From JBJKPP01 sp046706145 (lineage in GTDB: Bacteria > Bacteroidota > Ignavibacteria > Ignavibacteriales > Ignavibacteriaceae), in the NCBI GenBank assembly GCA_046706145.1, contig JBJKPP010000283.1, forward strand, positions 1 to 19,096: a DNA stretch of 19,096 nt. The letters are read 5' to 3'. Made by a program: the position numbers and the translations under genes. Shown in pieces: positions 1 to 8,187 of this stretch. The stretch's first letter is position 1; the number at the start of each line of letters is the position of its first letter. The notes under the pieces are model-generated. The model saw only the letters and a list, made by a program, of their open reading frames with translations, searched no databases and was not told the origin of the DNA.

Positions 1-1116
1 CTCAAAAATGAATTTGGCAATACAGATAAGGTCACAAATCTTCTTGAAGATTGCCGCAGACAAAAAATTATAGTTTTACCACCAGATGTAAATAGTCCGT
101 CTGTTTATTTTGATGTTGAAGGTGCAGAAATAAGGTTTGGTCTTTCAGCAATCAAAAACGTGGGTATTCCAGCAGTAGAAGAAATAATAAAGAGTAGAAA
201 AAAACTGAAAAGAGATTTCAAAAGTGTTTTCGATTTTTGTTCTAATGTTGATACGCGTGTTGTAAATAAGAGAGCTCTAGAAGGATTAATATTAGCAGGG
301 GCATTCGATTCGGTTTACAAAAATAGGGCTAGTCTTTTTGAAGCAGTAGAATCAGCATTGAGTTTTGGAAGCAGAATTCATAATTCGAAGCTGGTTTCGG
401 ATGACAGTTTGTTTGGTGGGTTAGAGGAAGAAATTAAAATAGCAGAGCCCCCTATGCCTAAAATTACTCCTTGGAGTTCAAGCGAAAATTTGGCTAGGGA
501 AAGACAAGTAGTAGGATTTTACGTATCTGACCACCCTTTAAGAAAATACGAGCTTGAGTATAAATTTCTAACTAAAATCCGTTTTGGTGAAGCTGAAGAA
601 TTGAGCGAGTCAGATGGAGTTAGAGCATGTGGCGTAATAACAGAGCTAAAAACAAAGATGGATAAGTCTGGACGGACTATGGCCTTCTTTAAGATTGATG
701 ATTTTTCGGGTTCTTGTGAAGCAATTATGTTTTCCAAAGTTTATGAAGAATATGGTAGATATGTCAAAGAAGAAGAATGTGTTTTTGTAATTGGTAGAAC
801 GGAAAGCAGTGGTGATGCAATAAAACTCCATGTTAATAAAGTGGTTCCGCTTGAAGAGGCAAGGAATCTTTTTATCGAAAGCTTGAATATTATCATTGAC
901 AGAGAAAAGAATCCACCTGATAAAATCCCGCTTTTAAAACCTGTTCTTGAAAGGAATAAAGGCAATATTCCTTTATTTATAGATTTGTCAAACAATGGTT
1001 CAAAACCCACAAAATTTTCATTGAATAATTGCAAGGTAAGCTTGAAAGGTGATTTTGTTGAGTCGATGCACAATTTATTAGGGGAAGAATGCCTGGTTCT
1101 TAATGGAAAAAGGTGA
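1..1116 (+). CDS. dnaE: DNA polymerase III alpha subunit, C-terminal part (5' end outside window)
   Basis: Replicative polymerase subunit that extends DNA in the Pol III holoenzyme; only the last 371 codons are here, open from base 1. The first visible residues (EDCRRQKI...LPPDVN, then RFGLSAIKNVG at about residues 45-55) are the family-typical lead into the helix-hairpin-helix region, which continues to about residue 120. A short SDDSLFGG stretch at 397-420 sits where DnaE proteins carry the internal beta-clamp-binding motif, although the usual Gln is absent. QVVGFYVSDHPL follows (about residues 170-181), then an OB-fold (about residues 210-280, starting VRACGVITELKTKM) that binds single-stranded template, and a C-terminal domain. 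The PHP and polymerase palm domains lie upstream of the window. The reading frame is intact to the TGA at 1114-1116. The next gene begins about 127 bases later behind its own candidate promoter, so dnaE probably ends its transcription unit here, though no terminator hairpin is visible. Confidence 0.95.
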   Translation, partial: LKNEFGNTDKVTNLLEDCRRQKIIVLPPDVNSPSVYFDVEGAEIRFGLSAIKNVGIPAVEEIIKSRKKLKRDFKSVFDFCSNVDTRVVNKRALEGLILAGAFDSVYKNRASLFEAVESALSFGSRIHNSKLVSDDSLFGGLEEEIKIAEPPMPKITPWSSSENLARERQVVGFYVSDHPLRKYELEYKFLTKIRFGEAEELSESDGVRACGVITELKTKMDKSGRTMAFFKIDDFSGSCEAIMFSKVYEEYGRYVKEEECVFVIGRTESSGDAIKLHVNKVVPLEEARNLFIESLNIIIDREKNPPDKIPLLKPVLERNKGNIPLFIDLSNNGSKPTKFSLNNCKVSLKGDFVESMHNLLGEECLVLNGKR

Positions 1117-1174
1117 TTAAGAATATACCATGGAAAATTTTTCTTTCATTTGAGGCACAATCATTATCTTCAAT

Positions 1175-1203
1175 TTGAATAACTTGCTCCATTTTAGTAT
1201 TAT
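1175..1203 (+). promoter_or_regulatory. Candidate sigma70-type promoter for the SDR gene
   Basis: TTGAAT at 1175-1180 and TATTAT at 1198-1203 are separated by exactly 17 bases, matching four of six and five of six consensus positions. The site lies in the 127-base gap after dnaE, about 40 bases before the ATG of the SDR gene. The region is AT-rich, so a chance match is possible. The group's own housekeeping sigma factor may prefer a different -10/-33 pattern, which I do not see clearly here. Confidence 0.4.
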
Positions 1204-1243
1204 TTGATACAAAATTTCATTTAACTTTTTGTCGCATTATGGT

Positions 1244-2086
1244 ATGAACCGAGAGGAAAATAAAAAGTATTGGGCCCTGATTTTAGGGGCATCTTCAGGT
1301 TTTGGGGAAGCTACATCTCTTAAATTGGCCGAAGACGGCTACAATATTGTTGGTGTTCATTTAGATAGACAGGCAACCCTTCCTCATGTCGATGAAGTAA
1401 AAAAGAAAATTAAATCTCTTGGTGTAGATTCAATTTATTACAATGTGAATGCTGCAGATGAAAAAAAGAGAGAATCTATTATACAAGAATTAAAGAAAAA
1501 ATTGAATGGGGAAGCAAATGTAAAAGTACTTTTACATTCCCTCGCTTTTGGAAGCTTGATAAGCTTCATTCCCCAAGATGATGAAAAAGCGATAACAAAA
1601 GCACAAATGGAAATGACCCTGGATGTTATGGCTCACTCACTGGTCTATTGGACTCAGGAGTTGGTTAGACACGGTTTGCTTGCCCGTAAAGCAAGAGTTT
1701 TTGCGATGACAAGTTCAGGTGGGCATACAGTTATTCCTTCTTACGGTGCTGTTTCCGCAGCCAAAGCGACTCTTGAATCACACGTTAGACAGTTAGCAGA
1801 AGAACTCGGATTTCTTGAAGTTGGGGTTAGTGCTATAATGGCAGGAGTTACCGATACACCGGCTTCTAGAAAAATTCCCGGGTTCTATCCAATGAGTGAA
1901 GTGGCGAGAAGAAAGAATCCTAGGAATCGATTAACGAAACCCAAAGATGTTGCTAAAGTCATTTCTATTTTATGCCAAGATGGAGCCGAATGGATTTCAG
2001 GTGGAGTTATTCATGCTGATGGTGGAGAAGATGTTGTGCAGTTTGTTGGTCAGGGTGAGTCAAGTGATAAATCTATTGACTTTTAA
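1244..2086 (+). CDS. Enoyl-ACP reductase-like short-chain dehydrogenase (FabI/FabL-like)
   Basis: A 280-residue Rossmann-fold NAD(P)H oxidoreductase of the SDR superfamily. Residues 15-21 (GASSGFG) form the classical GxxxGxG dinucleotide-binding turn. Tyr167 and Lys174 form a Y-x6-K pair, the spacing of FabI and FabL enoyl-ACP reductases rather than the Y-x3-K of ordinary SDRs. HSLAFGSL and the ATLESHVRQLAEELG helix also resemble FabI, and a HADGG motif closes the fold. The likely role is the last reduction of type II fatty acid elongation, but the substrate is inferred from motifs only. The residue aligned with E. coli FabI Tyr146 appears to be Ser157, so this is a divergent member. I chose ATG 1244; an in-frame TTG at 1229 would add five residues with no better ribosome site. 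The family usually has 250-265 residues, so both ends are slightly long. Thioredoxin follows 29 bases later. Confidence 0.75.
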   Translation: MNREENKKYWALILGASSGFGEATSLKLAEDGYNIVGVHLDRQATLPHVDEVKKKIKSLGVDSIYYNVNAADEKKRESIIQELKKKLNGEANVKVLLHSLAFGSLISFIPQDDEKAITKAQMEMTLDVMAHSLVYWTQELVRHGLLARKARVFAMTSSGGHTVIPSYGAVSAAKATLESHVRQLAEELGFLEVGVSAIMAGVTDTPASRKIPGFYPMSEVARRKNPRNRLTKPKDVAKVISILCQDGAEWISGGVIHADGGEDVVQFVGQGESSDKSIDF

Positions 2087-2115
2087 TTAATTAAAGGAGA
2101 ATTGTAGGAATTATA

Positions 2116-2436
2116 ATGAAACCAATTACAATAACTGATGGTAATTTTGAACAAGAAGTAATTAAATCTGAAAAACCGGTACTAATTGATTTTTGGGCTG
2201 TTTGGTGTGGTCCATGTAAAGTAATAGCGCCGGTTGTTGAAGAAATAGCAGTTGAATACGATGGCAAAGCAAAGGTTGGAAAGCTTGATGTTGATAATAA
2301 TCAACAAACAGCAATAAAATATGGCGTTAGAAGTATTCCAACTCTTTTGATTTTTAAGGACGGTAAGTTAAAAGATACAATTATTGGAGCGGTTCCAAAG
2401 GGGCAAATAGTTCAAAAACTAAATGCCGCTATATAA
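2116..2436 (+). CDS. trxA: Thioredoxin
   Basis: A 106-residue cytoplasmic dithiol-disulfide oxidoreductase of standard thioredoxin length. The active site WCGPC lies at residues 31-35, preceded by the FWAVW strand. The cis-proline motif RSIPTLLIFKDGK follows at about residues 75-87, and the C-terminal GAVPKGQIVQKL helix is typical. It reduces protein disulfides such as those of ribonucleotide reductase or peroxiredoxins and is itself normally recharged by thioredoxin reductase, which is not in this window. There is no signal peptide. The start ATG 2116 is preceded by a good but distant AAAGGAGA (2093-2100) and a closer TAGGAA. It begins 29 bases after the SDR gene, so the two are probably co-transcribed. 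Confidence 0.95.
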   Translation: MKPITITDGNFEQEVIKSEKPVLIDFWAVWCGPCKVIAPVVEEIAVEYDGKAKVGKLDVDNNQQTAIKYGVRSIPTLLIFKDGKLKDTIIGAVPKGQIVQKLNAAI

Positions 2437-2490
2437 TTCCAACTCCCATATCCTATTCTACATATTTAATTTTTTTAAAAGGAACTTAAA

Positions 2491-4074
2491 ATGAAGAAGA
2501 TTCTTATCTCCGATTCTGTGGATAAAAAATGTGTTTCTATACTAGAAACTGCCGGCCTCAGTGTTGATTATAAGCCAGGAATGAAAAAAGAAGATTTATT
2601 AAATGAAATTTCTAAGTACAATGGTTTAGTAGTGAGAAGTGCAACAAAAGTAACTCCAGATGTTATTGAGAAAATGGAGAATATGGAAGTTATAGGCAGA
2701 GCCGGAACCGGCGTCGATAATATAGATATTCCCAGTGCAACCCGTAAGGGAATTATAGTTATGAATACTCCTGGCGGCAATACGGTTTCTACCGCAGAAC
2801 ATACTATGGCATTAATGTTAACTATGTGCAGAAATACAGCTCAGGCAAATCAATCCCTTAGACAAGGAAAATGGGAAAAGAAATTATTTCAAGGAACTGA
2901 ACTTGATGGAAAAGTTCTGGGAGTAATTGGTCTTGGCAAAGTTGGTAAGGAAGTGGCTGTAAGATCTGCTGCTTTTGGAATGAAAGTGATAGGATATGAT
3001 CCTGTTTTGTCAAACGAAGTTGCCTCAAGCTTAAAAGTTACTCTAGCAGACTTGGATACAATCTTTAAGCAATCTGATATTATAACTGTTCATGTGCCGA
3101 TGAATGATGAAACAAAGGACTTAATTTCTAAAAAAACTCTTGCAAAATGCAAAGATGGAGTAAAAATAATAAACTGTGCCCGCGGCGGCATAGTCAATGA
3201 GAATGATATTGTTGAAGCTTTAAACTCTGGAAAAGTTTCTGCAGCAGCTTTCGATGTTTTTATAAAAGAACCGCCAGATTTTTCCGGTGAGTTAATACAA
3301 CATCCTAAAATTGTTACTACACCTCATTTGGGAGCGTCCACTGAAGAAGCTCAGGAGAAAGTGGCAGTGCAAATCGCCGAACAAATAGTAGAAATGTTTA
3401 CTGGTAAACCTTTACGTGGAGCAGTCAATGCATCAGCACTTGGTTCTTCGGTAACAAAAGAAATAGTGCCCTATGCTGAATTAGGAGAAAAATTGGGAAG
3501 ACTGCATGCCCAATTAATCAAAGGACAGTTAAAGCAGATCAACATAAATTATAGTGGTCAGCTTTTACATTCCGCCACATCAATTCTATCAGTTTTTGTA
3601 TTGAAAGGATTTCTGTCAAAGACTGTTACAGAAGCTGTAAATATTATAAACGCTCCTGTACTTGCTGAGGAAATGGGAATCGCTATCAGTGAAACAAAAT
3701 CAGGTGCTAATTCAACTTATAGAAACTTAATATCTGTGGAGTTTGTTACCGACAAAGAAAAAAGATCTGTTTCAGGAACTGTTATCGGTAATAATGAACT
3801 TAGACTTGTTGATATTGACCATTTTGTAATTGAGCTGAAACCGGAAGGTAATTTGATATTCTATTCTAATATTGATAAGCCCGGCATGTTGGCAACTGTA
3901 GGAAAAATCCTGGCAGATGCAAATATTAATATTGCTGGATTATCTCTAGGCAGGAAAGAACAGGGTAAAAATGCGGTAACCGCTGTCAGCGTGGACAGCG
4001 AAGTTGATGAAAAAGTTGTTGCGAAAATTTCCTCTATTCAGGGTGTTAGCGACGTTTTTTATGTAAAGGTTTAG
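2491..4074 (+). CDS. serA: D-3-phosphoglycerate dehydrogenase, long form
   Basis: First committed enzyme of serine synthesis: oxidises 3-phosphoglycerate to 3-phosphohydroxypyruvate with NAD+. The protein has 527 residues, matching the long type with an extra intervening domain. Residues 1-100 form the first half of the substrate domain. A Rossmann domain carries GLGKVG at 147-152 (GxGxxG). The catalytic residues are Arg231 (CARGG), Glu260 (KEPP) and His279 (TPHLGAST). Residues of about 315-450 form the intervening ASB-like domain, and a C-terminal ACT domain begins near KPGMLATVGKIL and is expected to sense serine. The start ATG 2491 has AAAAGGA at 2477-2483. The gene sits 54 bases after trxA and is followed by a weak AT-rich hairpin. 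Other 2-hydroxyacid dehydrogenases share the core, but the ASB and ACT regions make SerA the clear choice. Confidence 0.93.
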   Translation: MKKILISDSVDKKCVSILETAGLSVDYKPGMKKEDLLNEISKYNGLVVRSATKVTPDVIEKMENMEVIGRAGTGVDNIDIPSATRKGIIVMNTPGGNTVSTAEHTMALMLTMCRNTAQANQSLRQGKWEKKLFQGTELDGKVLGVIGLGKVGKEVAVRSAAFGMKVIGYDPVLSNEVASSLKVTLADLDTIFKQSDIITVHVPMNDETKDLISKKTLAKCKDGVKIINCARGGIVNENDIVEALNSGKVSAAAFDVFIKEPPDFSGELIQHPKIVTTPHLGASTEEAQEKVAVQIAEQIVEMFTGKPLRGAVNASALGSSVTKEIVPYAELGEKLGRLHAQLIKGQLKQININYSGQLLHSATSILSVFVLKGFLSKTVTEAVNIINAPVLAEEMGIAISETKSGANSTYRNLISVEFVTDKEKRSVSGTVIGNNELRLVDIDHFVIELKPEGNLIFYSNIDKPGMLATVGKILADANINIAGLSLGRKEQGKNAVTAVSVDSEVDEKVVAKISSIQGVSDVFYVKV

Positions 4075-4118
4075 CCTAAATTAATTAATATCCTAATTTG
4101 TCTTGAAAAAGTTTTATT

Positions 4119-4143
4119 AAATACATATTTATATGTGTTTTTT
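4119..4143 (+). terminator. Weak candidate terminator after serA
   Basis: AAATACATAT (4119-4128) and ATATGTGTTT (4131-4140) can pair over ten positions, one of them T-G, around a two-base loop, and are followed by three more T. The stem is almost entirely A-T, so it could be chance in an AT-rich gap. A TTGAAA at 4103-4108 in the same gap could instead belong to a promoter of the next gene, but I see no good -10 at the proper spacing. Confidence 0.3.
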
Positions 4144-4179
4144 AAAGGATTTTTACATCATAAATAAAGTTTAATTTTA

Positions 4180-5547
4180 ATGAAAACTTTTTTTACCGTT
4201 TTTCTTTGTCTGCTAAGCCTTACGGTTTACGCTCAAAATGATTTAGGATTTGAATTTGATTTTGCTCAGTTTGGGTATGATACAACATCGAGTTATGTTG
4301 AAATATATTACTCGTTCAGCCAGAATAATCTAAAACTGATAAAAACAGATACGTTGAATTATGTAGAAGGTTTACTGGATATTAATATATCCGATTCTTC
4401 CACTGGTAAATCAGTTATTAAAAAAGAGTGGAAAGTTATAAACCCTGTTACTGATACAACAGAAAATAAAAGTCTTGTAGGTGTACTTGGATTTGACATT
4501 CCTGTTGGTAAGTACAGATTAGAAGTTACCGGCGAAGATGCTAATGATCCAACAAAAATTGTACATTTAATTGATAATTTACATGTCAAGCAATTTATTG
4601 GAAAACACGTTGAGATAAGTGATCTTCAGTTTGCGTCTAAAATTGTTCAAGACAGCCCGGATAAAAATTCTATTTTTTATAAAAATACCTATGAAGTAGT
4701 CCCCGCACCAAGTGCGGTTTTTGGTGGAAATCAATCGGCCCTTTTCTTTTATTCTGAGTTATATAACTTGGACGCATTGAAAGACAAAAATCCAATTAAG
4801 CTGGAAAGAATAATATTTAACAGTCAGGGAAAAATTATGGTTAGGAAAGAAATAACGATTGGTCATGAAGTCAATTCTCGTGTTGAGGTTGGGGTCTTCC
4901 CGGTTAATAATTTACCCACAGACAGTTATACTTTAGAAGAAGCCTTACTTGATAGCTCTTCTAAAGTTGGAATTTCTTCCTCTAAAAGATTTTATGTTTA
5001 TAACCCTGAAAAGCTTGTAAAGGATACAACCATAGCTAATAACTCTAATATTTACAACAGTCCGTTCAGTGTAATGACAGCGGAGGAACTGGATGATATT
5101 TTTCAGAAAGCTGTGTATATCGCAACACCTGAAGAAATAAGCAGATATAAAAAAATTAATACACTCGAAGGCAAAAGAAGGTTCACCTATGAATTTTGGA
5201 GATCTAGAGATACTGATCCTTCCACGCAAAAGAATGAATTCTACGAACAATATATGAAAAGGGTTCAAATAAGCAACCAAAAATATGGCTCGTTAAATAC
5301 ACCAGGCTGGAAAAGTGACAGAGGAAGGGTTTATATTATGTATGGCGAGCCGAGCGAAATTGATAGGTATCCTAATCAAAGCAACACAAAACCTTATGAG
5401 ATTTGGCATTACAACGATATCGAAGGCGGTGTAATATTTGTATTTGCTGACTTAAATGGTTTTTCACAATATACCTTGATAAATTCTACTAAAAAAGGAG
5501 AAGTCAGGGACGATAACTGGATGAGCAGAATAACTACCACGTATTAA
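4180..5547 (+). CDS. Secreted GWxTD-domain protein
   Basis: A 455-residue exported protein of unknown molecular function. Residues 1-18 are a classical signal peptide (MKTFFTVFLCLLSLTVYA, followed by QN), with no lipobox cysteine. The long middle part (about residues 20-290) is rich in beta-strand-like alternation and looks like an extracytoplasmic sandwich domain. The C-terminal region (about residues 300-450) matches the GWxTD family seen in Chlorobi, Ignavibacteria and related groups: FWRSRDTDP, then TPGWKSDRGRVYIMYGEP, where the signature is GWKSD at residues 376-380 (Ser for the usual Thr), then EIWHY and a FVFADLNG segment. No enzymatic residues can be named. The gene stands alone between the serA gap and a strong terminator, so it is probably monocistronic. 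The ATG at 4180 has no clear Shine-Dalgarno, only AT-rich leader sequence. Confidence 0.85.
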   Translation: MKTFFTVFLCLLSLTVYAQNDLGFEFDFAQFGYDTTSSYVEIYYSFSQNNLKLIKTDTLNYVEGLLDINISDSSTGKSVIKKEWKVINPVTDTTENKSLVGVLGFDIPVGKYRLEVTGEDANDPTKIVHLIDNLHVKQFIGKHVEISDLQFASKIVQDSPDKNSIFYKNTYEVVPAPSAVFGGNQSALFFYSELYNLDALKDKNPIKLERIIFNSQGKIMVRKEITIGHEVNSRVEVGVFPVNNLPTDSYTLEEALLDSSSKVGISSSKRFYVYNPEKLVKDTTIANNSNIYNSPFSVMTAEELDDIFQKAVYIATPEEISRYKKINTLEGKRRFTYEFWRSRDTDPSTQKNEFYEQYMKRVQISNQKYGSLNTPGWKSDRGRVYIMYGEPSEIDRYPNQSNTKPYEIWHYNDIEGGVIFVFADLNGFSQYTLINSTKKGEVRDDNWMSRITTTY

Positions 5548-5577
5548 TTTTGTTAGTAAATTTGATAATTTCTCTAG

Positions 5578-5607
5578 GCTGTATCAAACTTTGATACAGC
5601 TTTTTTT
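5578..5607 (+). terminator. Intrinsic terminator after the GWxTD gene
   Basis: GCTGTATCAA (5578-5587) pairs perfectly with TTGATACAGC (5591-5600) across a three-base ACT loop and is followed directly by seven T (5601-5607). It lies 30 bases after the stop of the GWxTD gene and separates it from the long envelope/ATP synthase/translation block. Confidence 0.9.
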
Positions 5608-5652
5608 ATTTTAATGTGAAGAAACTTTTTCGTTTTTAATTTTCCGTGTGCA

Positions 5653-6522
5653 ATGCAGAATAAAATTGAATATGCTATTTTCTTGTTTTTCGCGTTAGGA
5701 GTTAAAATTCTTGGACTAAATCTTTCAAGGAGATTTTCTTTTTTTCTCGCAGCATTTTTCTACTATTTAATTCCGATTAGAAAAAAGACTGTTATAGAAA
5801 ATCTTACTATGGCTTTCCCTGATTATTCGAGAAAGAAGATTAAGAAAATAGCTTTTGGAAGCTACAGAAGTTTCTCTATAACTTTGGTTGAAATTCTTTA
5901 TATGCCTAACATGTCGAAGGAAGAAATTATAGCATCAGTAAAATGTTCGAATCCGGAGTTGATTACAGAAAAATACAAAGAGAATAACGGAGTAATTCTT
6001 CTCTCTGCTCATTTCGGAAACTGGGAGTACATGGCATGTTCGATGGGTGTTATAATAGACATTCCGTTGACAGTAATTACGAAACCTCAGAGGAATCCCT
6101 ACGTTACAAAATGGTTGGATAATGTTAGGGCTCGCTGGAAAAATAAAATCGTTTCTCTTGGCATATCAATAAGACAGGTTTACAAGGAATTAAAAGAAAA
6201 AAACATAGTTGCTATGGTTGCTGATCAAAGGGGACCATCTGATGGTACTAGGGTAGATTTTTTTGGTAGAAAAGCTTCAGTTTATCCGGGTCCGGCAATT
6301 CTAAGTTTAAAGACTAAAGCCCCGATATTATATGGTATAGCAATTCGGCAGCCGGATTATTCATATAAAGCTACAATGGTAGAAATAAGTACAGAAAATT
6401 TGCCTGATGGCGAAGAGGATAAAATTACCGAAATTAGCCAGAGACATACTGCTTATTTAGAAGGAATAATGAGACAGTATCCCGAACAATGGTTTTGGAT
6501 GCATAAAAGGTGGAAGTATTAA
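5653..6522 (+). CDS. LpxL/HtrB-type lipid A (lysophospholipid) acyltransferase
   Basis: A 289-residue inner-membrane acyltransferase of the LpxL/LpxM family, which transfers a fatty acyl chain from acyl-ACP to a Kdo-lipid A-type or other envelope lipid acceptor. An N-terminal hydrophobic segment at about residues 8-40 anchors it, followed by the basic IRKKTVIENL region. The catalytic HX4E motif is HFGNWE (His120 to Glu125). Later family blocks include ITKPQRNPY, VAMVADQRGP and the C-terminal QYPEQWFWMHKRWK, which is highly typical. Length is close to the usual 290-310. It is the first gene after the terminator at 5578-5607 and is followed after four bases by a family 9 glycosyltransferase, which supports an outer-membrane glycolipid role. 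Acceptor and acyl chain cannot be read from sequence. Confidence 0.88.
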   Translation: MQNKIEYAIFLFFALGVKILGLNLSRRFSFFLAAFFYYLIPIRKKTVIENLTMAFPDYSRKKIKKIAFGSYRSFSITLVEILYMPNMSKEEIIASVKCSNPELITEKYKENNGVILLSAHFGNWEYMACSMGVIIDIPLTVITKPQRNPYVTKWLDNVRARWKNKIVSLGISIRQVYKELKEKNIVAMVADQRGPSDGTRVDFFGRKASVYPGPAILSLKTKAPILYGIAIRQPDYSYKATMVEISTENLPDGEEDKITEISQRHTAYLEGIMRQYPEQWFWMHKRWKY

Positions 6523-6526
6523 TAGT

Positions 6527-7564
6527 ATGCAAAAGATTCTAGTTATCCAAACGGCTTTTATTGGTGATGCAATTCTAACTTTGCCCATGATACAAAAGTT
6601 GAAAGAAACTTTTAGTTCGTCTGAAATTCATGTACTGTGTATTCCTTCCACGAAAGAAATTTTTATGTCTTCTCCTGTTGTTGATGATGTTAAAATAATT
6701 GATAAAAGAGGTAAGCATAAGAGTTTATTCTCTCTAATATTTTTCGCCAGAAAATTGAAGCATGAGAACTATGCAAGAATTTACTCTCCTCACCGTTCTT
6801 TCAGAACAAGTTTAATTGTACTTCTTTGCAGCGTTAAAAAAACATATGGTTTTTCTAACGCAAATATAAGGTTCGTTTATAAGAACTTAGTTGAATATTT
6901 CTCTTCAAAACATGAAGTGCAAAGAAATTTGGACTTAATGGGGTTTGAATATAAAAATGACGAATGGAGAATTCTTCCTGCGCTAAAAGTCACTTGGGAA
7001 CAGGAAACAAGAATAACAAATTATATTCAAAAAAATAATATTAAAAACTTTATTGCTCTTGCTCCAGGCAGTATCTGGAATACAAAAAAATACCCGAAGG
7101 AGTATTATATTGATATTGTTAACAGCTTAAGAGATAAATATTCCATAGCTTTAATAGGTGGGAAAAAAGATGTTGAATTATGTAATGAAATCAAGCTTGG
7201 TTGCGGAGAAAATGTATTCATTGCTGCAGGAATGTTCTCCATAGTTGAATCTATCGAACTTTTGAGGAGGACGAAACTTTTAATAACAAATGACAGTGCC
7301 CCGACTCACATGGGAATGTGTGCGGATGTACCAACGCTAACATTGTACTGTTCTACAGTTTCTAATTTCGGGTTTTATCCATATAACAGAAAGAGTTCGA
7401 TTTTAAGTTTTGACGACTTAGATTGTAAACCATGCGGAATACATGGATTTAGGAAATGTCCATTAGATCATTTTAAATGTGGAAAAAAATTATTACCCAA
7501 TACAGTAATCAAAAAAGTTGAAGAGATTCTAAATGAGCGAATTGAAAAAAGCAGAATTGTTTAA
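6527..7564 (+). CDS. Glycosyltransferase family 9 (heptosyltransferase-like)
   Basis: A 345-residue GT-B-fold enzyme of the WaaC/WaaF heptosyltransferase family, expected to add a heptose or related sugar to the lipopolysaccharide core at the cytoplasmic face of the inner membrane. The N-terminal ILVIQTAFIGDAILTLPM (residues 4-21) is the family acceptor-side start. APGSIWNTKKYPKEYY opens the sugar-nucleotide domain, and TNDSAPTHMGMCADVPTL is the nucleotide-sugar-binding motif. Near the end are four cysteines (Cys300, Cys303, Cys311, Cys318) spaced CxxC-x7-C-x6-C, an arrangement found in many WaaF-like proteins and possibly metal-binding or structural. It starts four bases after the acyltransferase gene and overlaps the next gene by 32 bases. 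The exact sugar and gene name (waaF or other) cannot be decided here. Confidence 0.87.
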   Translation: MQKILVIQTAFIGDAILTLPMIQKLKETFSSSEIHVLCIPSTKEIFMSSPVVDDVKIIDKRGKHKSLFSLIFFARKLKHENYARIYSPHRSFRTSLIVLLCSVKKTYGFSNANIRFVYKNLVEYFSSKHEVQRNLDLMGFEYKNDEWRILPALKVTWEQETRITNYIQKNNIKNFIALAPGSIWNTKKYPKEYYIDIVNSLRDKYSIALIGGKKDVELCNEIKLGCGENVFIAAGMFSIVESIELLRRTKLLITNDSAPTHMGMCADVPTLTLYCSTVSNFGFYPYNRKSSILSFDDLDCKPCGIHGFRKCPLDHFKCGKKLLPNTVIKKVEEILNERIEKSRIV

Positions 7565-8168
7565 CATAGATAAAAATTTTGAGCAATCCATTAAGAAAGC
7601 AAAAGAAGTTTTCTTAGAGGGTAAAGTTTTTGTGTACCCTACAGACACAATCTACGGACTAGGAGCAAATCCTTTCAACGACGAAGCTGTGAAACTTGTA
7701 AGTAGAATAAAGGGACGGCCGGGAAATAAAAAGTACATTTTATTGGTAGATAGTTTGGAAAGTTTGCAGAAATATGTGCACATAGACTACGAAAGGAACC
7801 TGGATTTTCTTCAGTCAATTTGGCCTAATCCTGTGTCTATTATCCTAAAATTGAACAATTCAGCCAAATCTATACTTAAGAGTGATACATGTGCATTTAG
7901 AATTCCAAGTCATAGGTTTTGTATCAGGCTGCTTTCTGAATTAAAAATGCCTTTGATATCTACTAGCGCAAACAGAAGCGACAAATCTCCAATTATGGAA
8001 CCGGCACTTATTAGAGACGAGTTTCTTTATGAAGTAGAGGCAATATTTTATTCGGATAAAAAACCATATATTGAGTCCTCAACTATTATAGACTTGAGTG
8101 GAGAAAAACCAATACTTATCCGCGAAGGCAGAATTAAATTTGATGACCTAGTCGAAAAATATAGTTAG
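7533..8168 (+). CDS. L-threonylcarbamoyladenylate synthase, TsaC/Sua5/YrdC family
   Basis: A 211-residue enzyme that makes threonylcarbamoyl-AMP from threonine, bicarbonate and ATP, the first step of the t6A37 modification of ANN-decoding tRNAs. Key stretches are VYPTDTIYGLGANPF near residues 33-47, KGRPGNKKYILLV (the KxR-type nucleotide-binding block) and STSANRS (the SxN motif), then IREGRI near the end. The length fits the short TsaC/YwlC-core form without the C-terminal Sua5 domain. The ATG at 7533 lies inside the glycosyltransferase gene (32-base overlap); no later Met gives a complete N-terminus, because the conserved core begins about 30 residues in. The neighbours are envelope genes, so the placement probably reflects operon packing rather than a shared pathway. 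Confidence 0.9.
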   Translation: MSELKKAELFNIDKNFEQSIKKAKEVFLEGKVFVYPTDTIYGLGANPFNDEAVKLVSRIKGRPGNKKYILLVDSLESLQKYVHIDYERNLDFLQSIWPNPVSIILKLNNSAKSILKSDTCAFRIPSHRFCIRLLSELKMPLISTSANRSDKSPIMEPALIRDEFLYEVEAIFYSDKKPYIESSTIIDLSGEKPILIREGRIKFDDLVEKYS

Positions 8169-8187
8169 ATTTGTCATTGAAAAATTG

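Noticed and set aside
741..1073. Minus-strand open frame of 110 codons
   Set aside because: Antisense of the C-terminal domain of dnaE; no start context or family resemblance.
4945..5280. Minus-strand open frame of 111 codons
   Set aside because: Lies inside the GWxTD gene, which has a signal peptide and family signature on the + strand; no independent support.
7533..7564. 32-base overlap between glycosyltransferase and TsaC-type gene as sign of a frameshift
   Set aside because: Both proteins are complete with normal ends. The overlap is ordinary tight operon packing.
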